From: an uncultured Eisenbergiella sp.
Lineage (GTDB): Bacteria; Bacillota; Clostridia; Lachnospirales; Lachnospiraceae
Reading direction: 5' to 3'
DNA length: 36,961 bases
Assembly (NCBI GenBank): GCA_947598825.1
Contig: CANQFM010000029.1
Coordinates: 1 to 36,961 of the forward strand
This document shows positions 29,413 to 36,961 of the stretch, piece after piece (positions within the stretch are counted from its first letter, which is position 1; each line of letters starts with the position of its first letter). A model generated the notes under the pieces. It did not search any database, had not been told where the DNA came from, and worked only from the letters and a program-made list of their open reading frames with translations. The translations under genes and the position numbers were made by a program.

Positions 29413-30480
29413 TTATCCGGAGACTTCTTCCAACAGGCCGATGATGGTAGAAATGGCGTCGGTCTGCTGGCTCTTGCCCATAGCGTCGATATACGTCTGC
29501 CTGGAAAAGTACAGCTCCTGTACTTTTTCGGTCAGCAGACTGGGGGACAGGTAATCTTCATCGATGACGATGGAAAATCCCTGCGCCTCAAAGGAGCGGG
29601 CGTTTAAGATCTGATCGCCTCTGCTGGCGCCGGAGGGAAGGGGGATCAGAATATTTGGCTTTTTTAACGCCAGAAGTTCGCAAATGGCGTTGGCGCCGGC
29701 GCGGGAAACCACCACGTCCGCCATGGCAAAGACGTCCTTCAGTTCCCCTTTCAGATATTCAAACTGTTTATAGCCTCTCTTATTGAGCAGCAGGTTGTCG
29801 ATCTTATCCTTGCCGCAGATATGCACCACCTGGAAATCGTTGAGAAGCGCAGGAAGGGCTTCCCGGACGGCCTGGTTGATGGCGGCGGATCCCAGAGATC
29901 CTCCGATGGCCATCAGGACCGGCTTACTCTGATCGAAGCCGCACAGCCGATAGGCGGCGGCCTTATCCCCTTTCAGCAGCTCCTCCCGAATCGGGGAACC
30001 GGTCAGGACGGCCCGGGAAGCGGGAAGGGTCTTTAATGTTTCGGGGAAATTGCAGCAGATCCGTTTCGCCACAGGGATACACAGTTTATTCGCCAGCCCC
30101 GGCGTCATATCGGATTCGTGGATGACGCAGGGGATCTTTAAGGACGCCGCAGCGCGGATGACGGGAACCGCTACGAAGCCTCCCTTGGAAAATACGATGT
30201 CCGGCTGAATCTGTTTTAAGATCCTGCGGGATTCGGTAAAGCCTTTCATGACGCGAAAAGGGTCCGTAAAGTTTTTTAGGTCGAAATACCTGCGGAACTT
30301 GCCGGTGGCGATCCCATAATACGGTATGTCAAAATCGGCCATCAGCCGTTTCTCCATGCCATCGTAGGAGCCGATATAAAAAACCTCATATCCCTTTTGC
30401 GCAAGCCGCGGCAGCAGCGCGATGTTGGGCGTGATATGGCCCGCTGTCCCGCCGCCGGTGAGAACGATCTTTTTTTGCAT
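29413..30480 (-). CDS. murG: MurG: lipid II-forming N-acetylglucosaminyltransferase
   Basis: A 355-residue GT28 glycosyltransferase that adds GlcNAc to lipid I on the inner face of the membrane, the last cytosolic step of peptidoglycan precursor synthesis. The N-terminal GGGTAGHITPN loop, the IVFSKGGFVAVPV region, GGSLGSAAINQ (start of the nucleotide-sugar domain) and the conserved end of the donor site (LPSGASRGDQ) are all present. The ATG at 30480 lies nine bases after GGAAAGG. It is outside the usual dcw cluster, as in several clostridia, and is probably co-transcribed with the TSCPD gene upstream. Confidence 0.93.
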   Translation of the reverse strand: MQKKIVLTGGGTAGHITPNIALLPRLAQKGYEVFYIGSYDGMEKRLMADFDIPYYGIATGKFRRYFDLKNFTDPFRVMKGFTESRRILKQIQPDIVFSKGGFVAVPVIRAAASLKIPCVIHESDMTPGLANKLCIPVAKRICCNFPETLKTLPASRAVLTGSPIREELLKGDKAAAYRLCGFDQSKPVLMAIGGSLGSAAINQAVREALPALLNDFQVVHICGKDKIDNLLLNKRGYKQFEYLKGELKDVFAMADVVVSRAGANAICELLALKKPNILIPLPSGASRGDQILNARSFEAQGFSIVIDEDYLSPSLLTEKVQELYFSRQTYIDAMGKSQQTDAISTIIGLLEEVSG

Positions 30481-30547
30481 GTCGAAATGCCTTTCCAATT
30501 AAATGGTTTCAGAATAGAACTGCGGTGCCGGAAATACCGGGACCGGT

Positions 30548-30793
30548 TCACTGCGCGGCCAGAATGGATTCCAGGGCGGTGGCGAGCTGATCGGGGCAGG
30601 AAGTGGATTTGAACCCGCACCGAATCCCTTTGAGCCTGCTAATGGCGTCCCGGGCATTCATGCCGGCGACCAGGCTGGAGATCCCTTTCAGGTTGCCGTT
30701 GCATCCGCCCACAAAGCTGACGGATTTGATGATATCGCCGTCCATTTCTATCTGGATCGCGGTAGAGCAGGTTCCGTGTGTCTGATATGTCAT
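30548..30793 (-). CDS. TIGR03905 family TSCPD domain protein
   Basis: An 81-residue protein matching the short family that resembles the C-terminal domain of class II ribonucleotide reductases. The marks are GTCSTAIQIEMDGDIIKSVS, FVGGCNGNLKGI and the closing TSCPDQLA. Three Cys in conserved places suggest metal or redox binding; function is unknown. AAAGGAGGG precedes the ATG. A minus-strand promoter with an extended -10 element lies at 30844-30852. Confidence 0.88.
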   Translation of the reverse strand: MTYQTHGTCSTAIQIEMDGDIIKSVSFVGGCNGNLKGISSLVAGMNARDAISRLKGIRCGFKSTSCPDQLATALESILAAQ

Positions 30794-31124
30794 AATATGG
30801 CCCTCCTTTGTGCCGAAGCTTGTAATGTTCTGTCATGGTACCGATTATATCAGCTTTTCACGGAAAAATAAAGGCGAAAATGGAAATAGCCTCCGCGCGT
30901 ATTCCTTTATTATTAAGTATTTTATGCGGATTTATAACAGGGGTGACGCCTGAAAAGACAAAGCAAAGCCGTCCGGAAGCGTTCCCGGAGGAATTTCCGG
31001 CTTGAAATTGCAGGACAACTTTGCTACACTGATTGTAGCATAAAGCGCGAAAACAGCGCAAAAAGCCGGGACCGCGCCGGGAATCGGCCGGTCTGGCAGG
31101 CCGGATTTATGAAGGAGGATGAAG
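30794..31124. promoter_or_regulatory. Divergent promoter region between TSCPD gene and pgi
   Basis: 331 bases without a gene. On the minus strand, TGATATAAT (30852-30844) is an extended -10 promoter for the TSCPD gene; the -35 is poor. On the plus strand, TTGAAA (31002-31007), 17 bases, TACACT (31025-31030) is a promoter for pgi, giving a leader of about 88 bases. An inverted repeat AAGCCG/CGGCTT (30966-30971, 30998-31003) just upstream touches the pgi -35 box and could be an operator. The stretch between about 30880 and 30960 shows nothing else. Confidence 0.55.
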
Positions 31125-32471
31125 ATGAGCAGGGTGACGTTTGATTACAGTAAGGCCGCTCCTTTCGTACAGGCGCACGAAGTGGAGAATATGAAAAAGC
31201 AGGTATGCAGCGCCAAAGATCTGCTGGTGAGCAGGAACGGCGCAGGCAATGATTTCCTCGGATGGATCGATCTGCCGGTGGATTACGATAAAGAAGAATT
31301 TGCGCGCATCAAGGAAGCGGCGAAGAAGATCCAGGGCGACTCTGAGGTTTTGCTGGTGATCGGCATCGGCGGTTCCTATCTGGGCGCCAGAGCGGCCGTT
31401 GAATTTCTGCGCCACAGCTTTTACAATGTGGTGGACAAAGAGATCCGCAAAACGCCGGAGATCTACTTCGTGGGCAATTCCATCAGTTCTACCTATATAA
31501 AGCACCTGATGGATGTGATCGGGGACCGGGATTTCTCCATCAATATGATCTCCAAGTCCGGGACGACCACGGAGCCTGCCATCGCGTTTCGCGTGTTCAA
31601 GGCGGTGCTGGAGAAAAAGTACGGCAAGGCGGAAGCGGCGAAGCGCATTTACGCTACTACGGATAAGGCGAAGGGCTCTCTTAAGAAAGTGGCGGATGAA
31701 GAGGGGTATCAGACCTTTGTGGTACCGGACGATGTGGGCGGCCGGTTCTCCGTCCTGACGGCAGTGGGGCTTTTGCCTATTGCAGTCAGCGGCGCGGATA
31801 TCGATAAATTGATGGAGGGCGCTGCCAGCGGGCGCAAAATGGCGCTGGAAGCACCTTTTGAGGAGAACGATGCGCTGCAGTATGCGGCCCTGCGCAATAT
31901 CATGCTCAGAAAGGGCAAGGCGGTGGAGATTTTGGCCAACTACGAGCCCAGCGTGCATTATGTTTCCGAGTGGTGGAAGCAGCTCTACGGCGAGAGCGAG
32001 GGCAAGGATCAGCGCGGCATCTTCCCGGCCAGCGTGGATCTGACCACGGATCTGCATTCTATGGGACAGTTTATCCAGGACGGCGCCCGCATCATGTTTG
32101 AGACGGTCATCAATGTGGAGACTTCCAGGGAAGAGATCCTGATCGGGGAAGAGCCTGTGGATCTGGACGGCCTGAACTATCTGGCCGGAAAAAGCGTGGA
32201 TTTCGTGAATAAGAGCGCCATGAACGGTACGATCCTGGCGCACACCGATGGCCAGGTGCCCAATTTCATCATCAACGTCCCGGAGGTGAACGAATATTAT
32301 CTGGGTCAGTTGTTCTACTTTTTCGAGTTTGCCTGCGGCGTCAGCGGCTATCTGCTGGGCGTAAATCCGTTCAACCAGCCCGGAGTGGAGAGCTATAAGA
32401 AGAATATGTTCGCGCTGTTGGGCAAACCTGGCTATGAAGCGCAGCGGGAAGCGCTGCTGAAAAGGCTGTAA
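31125..32471 (+). CDS. pgi: Glucose-6-phosphate isomerase
   Basis: A 448-residue enzyme that interconverts glucose 6-phosphate and fructose 6-phosphate in glycolysis, of the usual length for the Firmicutes form. Phosphate-binding parts are [18 protein letters not shown] and [15 protein letters not shown]; the active-site Glu lies in QGRxxE-like context ([20 protein letters not shown]) and the Lys near the C-terminus in [16 protein letters not shown]. The ATG at 31125 is six bases after AAGGAGG; the ATG at 31119 abuts it. It has its own promoter and no operon partner upstream. Confidence 0.96.
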   Translation: MSRVTFDYSKAAPFVQAHEVENMKKQVCSAKDLLVSRNGAGNDFLGWIDLPVDYDKEEFARIKEAAKKIQGDSEVLLVIGIGGSYLGARAAVEFLRHSFYNVVDKEIRKTPEIYFVGNSISSTYIKHLMDVIGDRDFSINMISKSGTTTEPAIAFRVFKAVLEKKYGKAEAAKRIYATTDKAKGSLKKVADEEGYQTFVVPDDVGGRFSVLTAVGLLPIAVSGADIDKLMEGAASGRKMALEAPFEENDALQYAALRNIMLRKGKAVEILANYEPSVHYVSEWWKQLYGESEGKDQRGIFPASVDLTTDLHSMGQFIQDGARIMFETVINVETSREEILIGEEPVDLDGLNYLAGKSVDFVNKSAMNGTILAHTDGQVPNFIINVPEVNEYYLGQLFYFFEFACGVSGYLLGVNPFNQPGVESYKKNMFALLGKPGYEAQREALLKRL

Positions 32472-32560
32472 GGTTGAAAGAAAGCTAACGGCTTATTGCC
32501 CGACCTGCGTTTTGTGCCCTGGACAGCGCAAAGCGCGGGGATCGCGGCATGGAGGAAAAG

Positions 32561-33517
32561 ATGAAGATCGTTGTTTTGGACAGGACCAGCGTGGGCGAGG
32601 ATGTGTCCGTGGAGGCCATGAAGCAATACGGAGACGTGGTTTTTTATAACAGCACGCCCGATGATCAGGTGGCGGAGCGGATCGCGGATGCGGATATCGT
32701 TGTAGCGAACAAAAATCCCATCAATGAGGCGTCCCTGTGCCGGGCAGAGAAAGTGAAACTGATCTGCCAGTTCGCCACAGGCTATGACAATGTGGACGTT
32801 GCGTACTGCAAAAGCAGGGGGATCCGTGTAGTAAATGTGCGCAATTATTCCACGGCGGCCGTGGTGCAGCATACCATCGCCATGGCGCTTTCGGTTCTGG
32901 AAGATCTGCCGTATTACGACGGCTATGTAAAGTCGGGGGCATATTCTGCCCAGGAGCGGTTTGCCCACTTTGCAAAGACCTTCTATGAGTTGGATGGGAA
33001 AACCTGGGGCATTGTGGGGATGGGCAATATCGGAAGGCGGGTCGCCCTGGCAGCCCAGGCTCTGGGATGCCAGGTGATCTTCTATTCCGCCTCCGGCAAA
33101 AGCAGTTGTACGGAATTTGAGCGGGTGGAATTCGACGAGCTTTTAGCCCGCGCAGATGTGTTGTCCCTGCATTGTCCGCTGAGCGACCGCACCCGCCATT
33201 TGATGGACGCAGACGCCTTTCGCAAAATGAAACCGTCGGCGATTTTGATCAATGTGGCCAGGGGCGCGGTGGTGGATTCGGACGCGCTGTATGAGGCGCT
33301 GCTTTCCCGGCAGATCCGGGGCGCGGGGATCGATGTGTTTGAGGGAGAACCCGTAAAGGCGGAAGAAAAGCTGTTGACCTTAAAGGATACGGGGATCCTG
33401 CAGATGTCGCCCCATATGGCGTGGGCCAGCATAGAGGCCCGGACACGGTGCGTGACGGAAACCTGCAAGAACATAGAAGCCTTTCTCAAAGGAGAAGATC
33501 GCAGCGTAGTGGTATAA
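32561..33517 (+). CDS. D-isomer specific 2-hydroxyacid dehydrogenase
   Basis: A 318-residue NAD-dependent enzyme that reduces 2-oxoacids. The dinucleotide motif GMGNIG is at 153-158, and the catalytic set is R234 (NVARGAVVD), E263 (DVFEGEP) and H285 (MSPHMAW). HMAW rather than HIAW/HIGW is seen in the glycerate/hydroxypyruvate dehydrogenase group, which is a plausible but unproven assignment. The ATG at 32561 follows GGAGGA by five bases; an ATG at 32549 is an alternative. It is 89 bases after pgi and followed by a hairpin at 33522-33543. Confidence 0.88.
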   Translation: MKIVVLDRTSVGEDVSVEAMKQYGDVVFYNSTPDDQVAERIADADIVVANKNPINEASLCRAEKVKLICQFATGYDNVDVAYCKSRGIRVVNVRNYSTAAVVQHTIAMALSVLEDLPYYDGYVKSGAYSAQERFAHFAKTFYELDGKTWGIVGMGNIGRRVALAAQALGCQVIFYSASGKSSCTEFERVEFDELLARADVLSLHCPLSDRTRHLMDADAFRKMKPSAILINVARGAVVDSDALYEALLSRQIRGAGIDVFEGEPVKAEEKLLTLKDTGILQMSPHMAWASIEARTRCVTETCKNIEAFLKGEDRSVVV

Positions 33518-33521
33518 ATGG

Positions 33522-33547
33522 GCGGCTCCGGCTCCGGAGCCGCTTTC
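33522..33547 (+). terminator. Probable terminator after the 2-hydroxyacid dehydrogenase gene
   Basis: A 9-bp stem GCGGCTCCG / CGGAGCCGC (33522-33530, 33535-33543) with a GCTC loop, followed by TTTC. The T-run is short, so partial read-through into ahcY is possible. Confidence 0.6.
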
Positions 33548-33658
33548 TGCAGGAAAAAAAGCTGTAGAAAAAATGGCCCCTGCTGTCAGGGACATGTGGA
33601 AAATATTTTGAAAAGGTCCGGAGAATGAGGACGGATCAGGGCAAAAGGAGAAAAAGAA

Positions 33659-34906
33659 ATGGCAAGTGAGATCAGGGATATCCGTTTGGCGGCGTCCGGG
33701 GAGCAGAAGATCGAATGGGTAAAGCGCAACTGCGATCTGCTTCGGACGCTGGAACAGGAATTTTTGGAAACCAGGCCCTTTGCGGGCAAAAAAATAGCGC
33801 TTTCGGTACATTTGGAGGCCAAAACAGCCTACCTTTGCAAGGTGTTGGCCGCAGGGGGCGCCCAGATGTATGTGACCGGTTCCAATCCGCTTTCCACGCA
33901 GGATGACGTGGCGGCCGCGCTGGCGGCAGCAGGGCTGGAGGTCCATGCCTGGTACGGGGCCACCGAGGAAGAGTATAATCGGCACATCCGCGCGGTGCTG
34001 TGCGCCGGCCCCAACATCATTATCGATGACGGCGGCGATCTGGTTCACATGGTACATACGGAACTGACCCATCTGATCCCGGATATTATCGGCGGCTGCG
34101 AGGAGACGACGACGGGCATCATCCGCCTGGAGGCCATGAACAGGGCCGGACAGCTTAAGTTCCCTATGGTGCGGGTCAACAACGCAGACTGCAAGCACTT
34201 TTTTGATAACCGTTACGGGACGGGCCAGTCTGTCTGGGACGGTATCATGCGCACCACGAACCTGATCGTGGCAGGGAAGGTCGTGGTGGTGGCCGGTTAC
34301 GGCTGGTGCGGCAAAGGCGTCGCCATGCGCGCCAAGGGGCTGGGGGCGAAGGTCATTGTAACGGAGATCAACCCTGTGAAAGCCATCGAAGCGGTCATGG
34401 ACGGCTTTGAGGTAATGCCCATGAAGGAGGCGGCGAAGCTGGGCGACTTCTTTGTGACCGTGACCGGCTGTGAAAAGGTCATCGACGAGGAGGATTTCGC
34501 GGTCATGAAGGACGGCGCGATCTTAAGCAACGCCGGGCACTTCGACTGCGAGATCGATATGGCGAAGCTTAAGGAGATCGCGGTAGAATCCAGGGAGATG
34601 CGCCGCAATATTATGGGATATAAACTGCCTTCGGGACAGTGGATCTTCGTATTGGGAGAAGGACGTCTGGTGAACCTGGCCTGCGGCGACGGACATCCGG
34701 CGGAGATCATGGATATGAGTTTTGCGATCCAGGCGCTTTCCGCAAAATATCTGGTGGAGCATGGAAAAGAACTGACGGAGAAGCTCATCGACGTGCCCCG
34801 CGAGGTGGACGAGGATGTGGCGGCCCGGAAGCTGATGTTTTTGGGCAAGCGGATCGACGTGCTGACGCCGGAGCAGGAAGCCTATCTGAACCGGTCGCTG
34901 GTCTGA
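33659..34906 (+). CDS. ahcY: Adenosylhomocysteinase
   Basis: A 415-residue NAD-containing enzyme that splits S-adenosylhomocysteine to adenosine and homocysteine, recycling the product of methyl transfers. Family marks are SNPLSTQDDVAAAL, DDGGDLVHMVH, EETTTGIIRLEAM, and the NAD-binding KVVVVAGYGWCGKGVAMRAK. It is of the shorter kind found in archaea, Thermotoga and many anaerobes, without the insert and the C-terminal KPDHYRY of eukaryotic forms; some short relatives prefer S-inosylhomocysteine, so the exact substrate is open. AAAAGGAGA precedes the ATG. Confidence 0.92.
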   Translation: MASEIRDIRLAASGEQKIEWVKRNCDLLRTLEQEFLETRPFAGKKIALSVHLEAKTAYLCKVLAAGGAQMYVTGSNPLSTQDDVAAALAAAGLEVHAWYGATEEEYNRHIRAVLCAGPNIIIDDGGDLVHMVHTELTHLIPDIIGGCEETTTGIIRLEAMNRAGQLKFPMVRVNNADCKHFFDNRYGTGQSVWDGIMRTTNLIVAGKVVVVAGYGWCGKGVAMRAKGLGAKVIVTEINPVKAIEAVMDGFEVMPMKEAAKLGDFFVTVTGCEKVIDEEDFAVMKDGAILSNAGHFDCEIDMAKLKEIAVESREMRRNIMGYKLPSGQWIFVLGEGRLVNLACGDGHPAEIMDMSFAIQALSAKYLVEHGKELTEKLIDVPREVDEDVAARKLMFLGKRIDVLTPEQEAYLNRSLV

Positions 34907-34950
34907 ACGCGGCCTTTTGACGGAAAAAGGGACAGGAGAACACGGGAAAT

Positions 34951-36961
34951 ATGGGCGACGGATATTTGATGCACGGCGGAGATTACAATCCGGAACAGTG
35001 GCTTGACAGGCCGGAGATCTTAGAGACAGATCTTGAGCGTTTCCGCGAAGCGAAGATCAATACGGTGACGCTGGGGGTTTTTTCCTGGGCGAAGCTGGAA
35101 CCCAGGGAGGGCGAATACCATTTTGAATGGCTGGAACAGATCATTGACCGGCTGTACGAAAATGGGATCAGCGTCATCCTGGCGACGCCTTCCGGGGCAA
35201 GACCCCACTGGCTGGCGGATCGGTATCCGGAGGTACTAAGGGTCAATGCTGCCCGTCAGAGGATGCTTTTCGGAGGGCGGCACAATCATTGCCTGACTTC
35301 TCCTGCCTACCGGCAAAAGGTGAGACAGATCGATATGCAGTTGGCAAAGCGCTTTGGCAGCCATCCCGCCGTGAAAATGTGGCATATTTCCAATGAATTC
35401 AGCGGGGACTGTCACTGTCCTCTCTGCCAGGAAGCCTTTCGGGGTTGGCTGAAAGAGCGATATCATACCATAGAAGCCCTGAATGAAAGCTGGTTCACCA
35501 CATTCTGGAGCCATACCTACGATAGCTTTGATCAGGTGGAAAGCCCTTCTCCTATCGGGGAACATTCCATTATGGGCTTGGATCTGGACTGGAAACGCTT
35601 TGTTTCGGATCAGACCATAGATTTTATGGAGCAGGAAATACGGGCGCTGCGGGAAGCGGGGGCGGATAAACCGACCACCGCCAATCTGATGTATCGTTTT
35701 TTACAGGTGGACTATTTTAAACTGGCCAGGAAGATCGATGTGGTCTCCTGGGACAACTATCCGGTCTGGCATAAGAGGGAGTTAAAGGAGACTGCACAGC
35801 GCACAGCTTTTTGGCATGATATGATGCGGAGCCTGAAAAAGAGGCCGTTTCTGATGATGGAGTCCAGCCCGGGGCCGACCAACTGGCAGGATGTCAGCAA
35901 GCTGAAGAGACCGGGCATATTGCTGGCCACTTCCCTGCAGAGTATCGCTCACGGTTCGGACGGCGCACTGTATTTTCAGATGCGAAAGAGCCGGGGAGCG
36001 GAAGAAAAATTCCACGGGGCGGTGCTGGATCATTATGACGGAAACGACACCCGTACCTTCCGGGATGTCTGCGAAACCGGAGAAATGCTGGAGGCCATCC
36101 GTCTGGTAACCGGTTCCGATACCGCTGCCCAGGCCGCTGTGATCTGCGACTGGGAAAATATCTGGGCGATGGAAAGATCGGCGGGTCCCCGCAACATAGG
36201 GCTTCACTATTGGGAGAATGTGGAAAAATCCTACCGGGCGCTGCGCAGATTGGGGATGAATGTAGATATCATCGACCAGAGCCAGGATCTGGCAGCCTAT
36301 CGGTTTGTAACGGCGCCCATGCAATATCTGTTCCATCCGGGATTTGCCGAAAAGGTGCGGGCTTTTGTGGAAGGCGGGGGCACCTATGTGATGAGCTACT
36401 GGTCCGGCGTGGTGGATGAGAACGACCTCTGTTTTCTGGGAGGTACGCCCCATGGCCTGATGGATGTATTCGGACTCCGCAGCGAGGAGATCGACGGTCT
36501 GTACGATTGGGAGGAAAACGAGATCCGGCAGCCCCAGGAACCCTATACCGGTATGCAGGAGAGTTATTCCTGCAAATATCTCTGCCAGATCGTCAAACCT
36601 TCCACGGCAAATACGCTGATGGTCTACGGGAAAGATTTTTATGCGGGGACGCCGGCCCTTCTGGTGAACAGCTATGGGAAAGGGAAGGCATATTACCTTT
36701 GTGCGGATGCGTCTCAGGCTTTTTACAATGACTGGTATCAAAAGCTGATCGGGGAAATGCAGATACTCTGTGCCGCGCCGCAGGGGTTGCCGGAGGGACT
36801 GGAATTGACCAGCCGGGAAACGGCGGACCGGATATTCTACTTCGCGCAGAATTTTACCGGAACGGACGTTTCGCTTACGCTGCCGGAGGGAGAGCTGTTG
36901 TACGGAAGAGACAGCCATATGCTGAAACCTCTGGAAAATCTGGTGCTTTCCGTAGAAAAGA
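34951..36961 (+). CDS. GH42 beta-galactosidase (3' end outside the window)
   Basis: The frame runs open for 670 codons to the window edge; family members have about 680-700 residues, so little is missing. The opening (GGDYNPEQW, FREAKINTVTLGVFSWAKLE) is typical of GH42. Acid/base is E149 in WHISNE, the nucleophile E304 in LMMESSPGPTNWQ, and Cys 114, 154, 156 and 159 match the zinc cluster of this family. It cuts beta-galactosides, in gut bacteria often from plant galactans or milk sugars. No signal peptide is seen, so it is cytosolic. The ribosome site (AGGAG) is about 12 bases from the ATG, a loose fit. Confidence 0.92.
   Translation, partial: MGDGYLMHGGDYNPEQWLDRPEILETDLERFREAKINTVTLGVFSWAKLEPREGEYHFEWLEQIIDRLYENGISVILATPSGARPHWLADRYPEVLRVNAARQRMLFGGRHNHCLTSPAYRQKVRQIDMQLAKRFGSHPAVKMWHISNEFSGDCHCPLCQEAFRGWLKERYHTIEALNESWFTTFWSHTYDSFDQVESPSPIGEHSIMGLDLDWKRFVSDQTIDFMEQEIRALREAGADKPTTANLMYRFLQVDYFKLARKIDVVSWDNYPVWHKRELKETAQRTAFWHDMMRSLKKRPFLMMESSPGPTNWQDVSKLKRPGILLATSLQSIAHGSDGALYFQMRKSRGAEEKFHGAVLDHYDGNDTRTFRDVCETGEMLEAIRLVTGSDTAAQAAVICDWENIWAMERSAGPRNIGLHYWENVEKSYRALRRLGMNVDIIDQSQDLAAYRFVTAPMQYLFHPGFAEKVRAFVEGGGTYVMSYWSGVVDENDLCFLGGTPHGLMDVFGLRSEEIDGLYDWEENEIRQPQEPYTGMQESYSCKYLCQIVKPSTANTLMVYGKDFYAGTPALLVNSYGKGKAYYLCADASQAFYNDWYQKLIGEMQILCAAPQGLPEGLELTSRETADRIFYFAQNFTGTDVSLTLPEGELLYGRDSHMLKPLENLVLSVEK

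Noticed and set aside
31107-32243. Long open frame of 378 codons on the minus strand
   Set aside because: It lies exactly opposite pgi, a clear conserved enzyme gene; its translation is His/Arg/Leu-rich as expected for an antisense shadow and it has no ribosome site.
33544-33658. SAH riboswitch ahead of ahcY
   Set aside because: A small stem (CCCTG-CTGT-CAGGG) is present, but not the conserved SAH core; the gap is also too short for the usual structure.
35782-36918. Long open frame on the minus strand opposite the last gene
   Set aside because: The plus strand codes for a GH42 beta-galactosidase with all active-site residues; the minus frame is a shadow of it.

Overview
The window looks like chromosome from an anaerobic, spore-forming Firmicute, most likely a gut Lachnospiraceae-type Clostridium relative. 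The pointers are a gram-positive type Tad pilus locus (DUF5702, DUF6382-FHA and Flp1 proteins, with no secretin or CpaB), sporulation-associated DUF2508 and BofA genes, a BlaI/BlaR-type pair, a TIGR03905 TSCPD protein, strong Shine-Dalgarno sites with frequent ATGA/GTGA couplings, and a fairly GC-rich composition. No rRNA, tRNA, CRISPR array, IS element or phage gene was recognised.

Layout. (1) 0.1-2.8 kb: a membrane-protein operon, DUF2975 / small Cro-type regulator / DUF4173 / small membrane protein, behind a good promoter with repeated AT-rich elements. (2) 2.8-5.7 kb: an HD phosphohydrolase overlapping a membrane protein, then an ECF sigma factor coupled to a membrane protein with the layout of an anti-sigma factor. 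(3) 5.7-13.2 kb: an accessory-looking stretch, visibly more AT-rich in parts: a MATE exporter whose mRNA would begin with a terminator-like hairpin, a broken blaI next to an intact M56 (BlaR1-like) gene, a three-gene minus-strand operon (SDR, AlkZ-related, acetyltransferase), a MATE gene remnant, and a divergent flavin reductase / AraC pair. (4) 13.5-18.3 kb: a large TPR protein with a repetitive Pro/Ala/Gln linker and a degenerate AAA+ C-terminus, then glycogen branching enzyme and a strong terminator. (5) 18.3-19.0 kb: divergent DUF2508 and BofA genes. (6) 19.1-29.3 kb: a Tad (Flp) pilus operon of about 10 kb read from one consensus promoter: TadZ-like, TadA, TadB-like, TadC-like, Flp pilin, DUF5702, TadE-like with tandem Cys/His motifs, prepilin peptidase, a second TadE-like, DUF6382-FHA, rhomboid, HIT. 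Almost every junction overlaps or is coupled. (7) 29.4-37 kb: housekeeping genes: murG and a TSCPD protein on the minus strand, then pgi, a 2-hydroxyacid dehydrogenase, adenosylhomocysteinase and a GH42 beta-galactosidase cut by the window end.

How they work together. The Tad locus is the clearest system. A prepilin peptidase should mature the Flp pilin and possibly other subunits, TadA powers assembly on the TadB/TadC platform, and TadZ would position it. DUF5702 and the TadE-like proteins would be minor pilins, and the FHA protein suggests control by a Ser/Thr kinase. This version has several unusual parts: an Ig-like domain inserted in the TadC-like platform protein, a TadE-like protein carrying two metal-site-like modules, a TadZ without the P-loop lysine, and a rhomboid protease in the same transcript. 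These are the best candidates for undescribed biology. The pseudo-ATPase TPR protein, the MATE leader hairpin and the decayed bla regulator come next. All functional names rest on motif recognition by eye; no database search was run.
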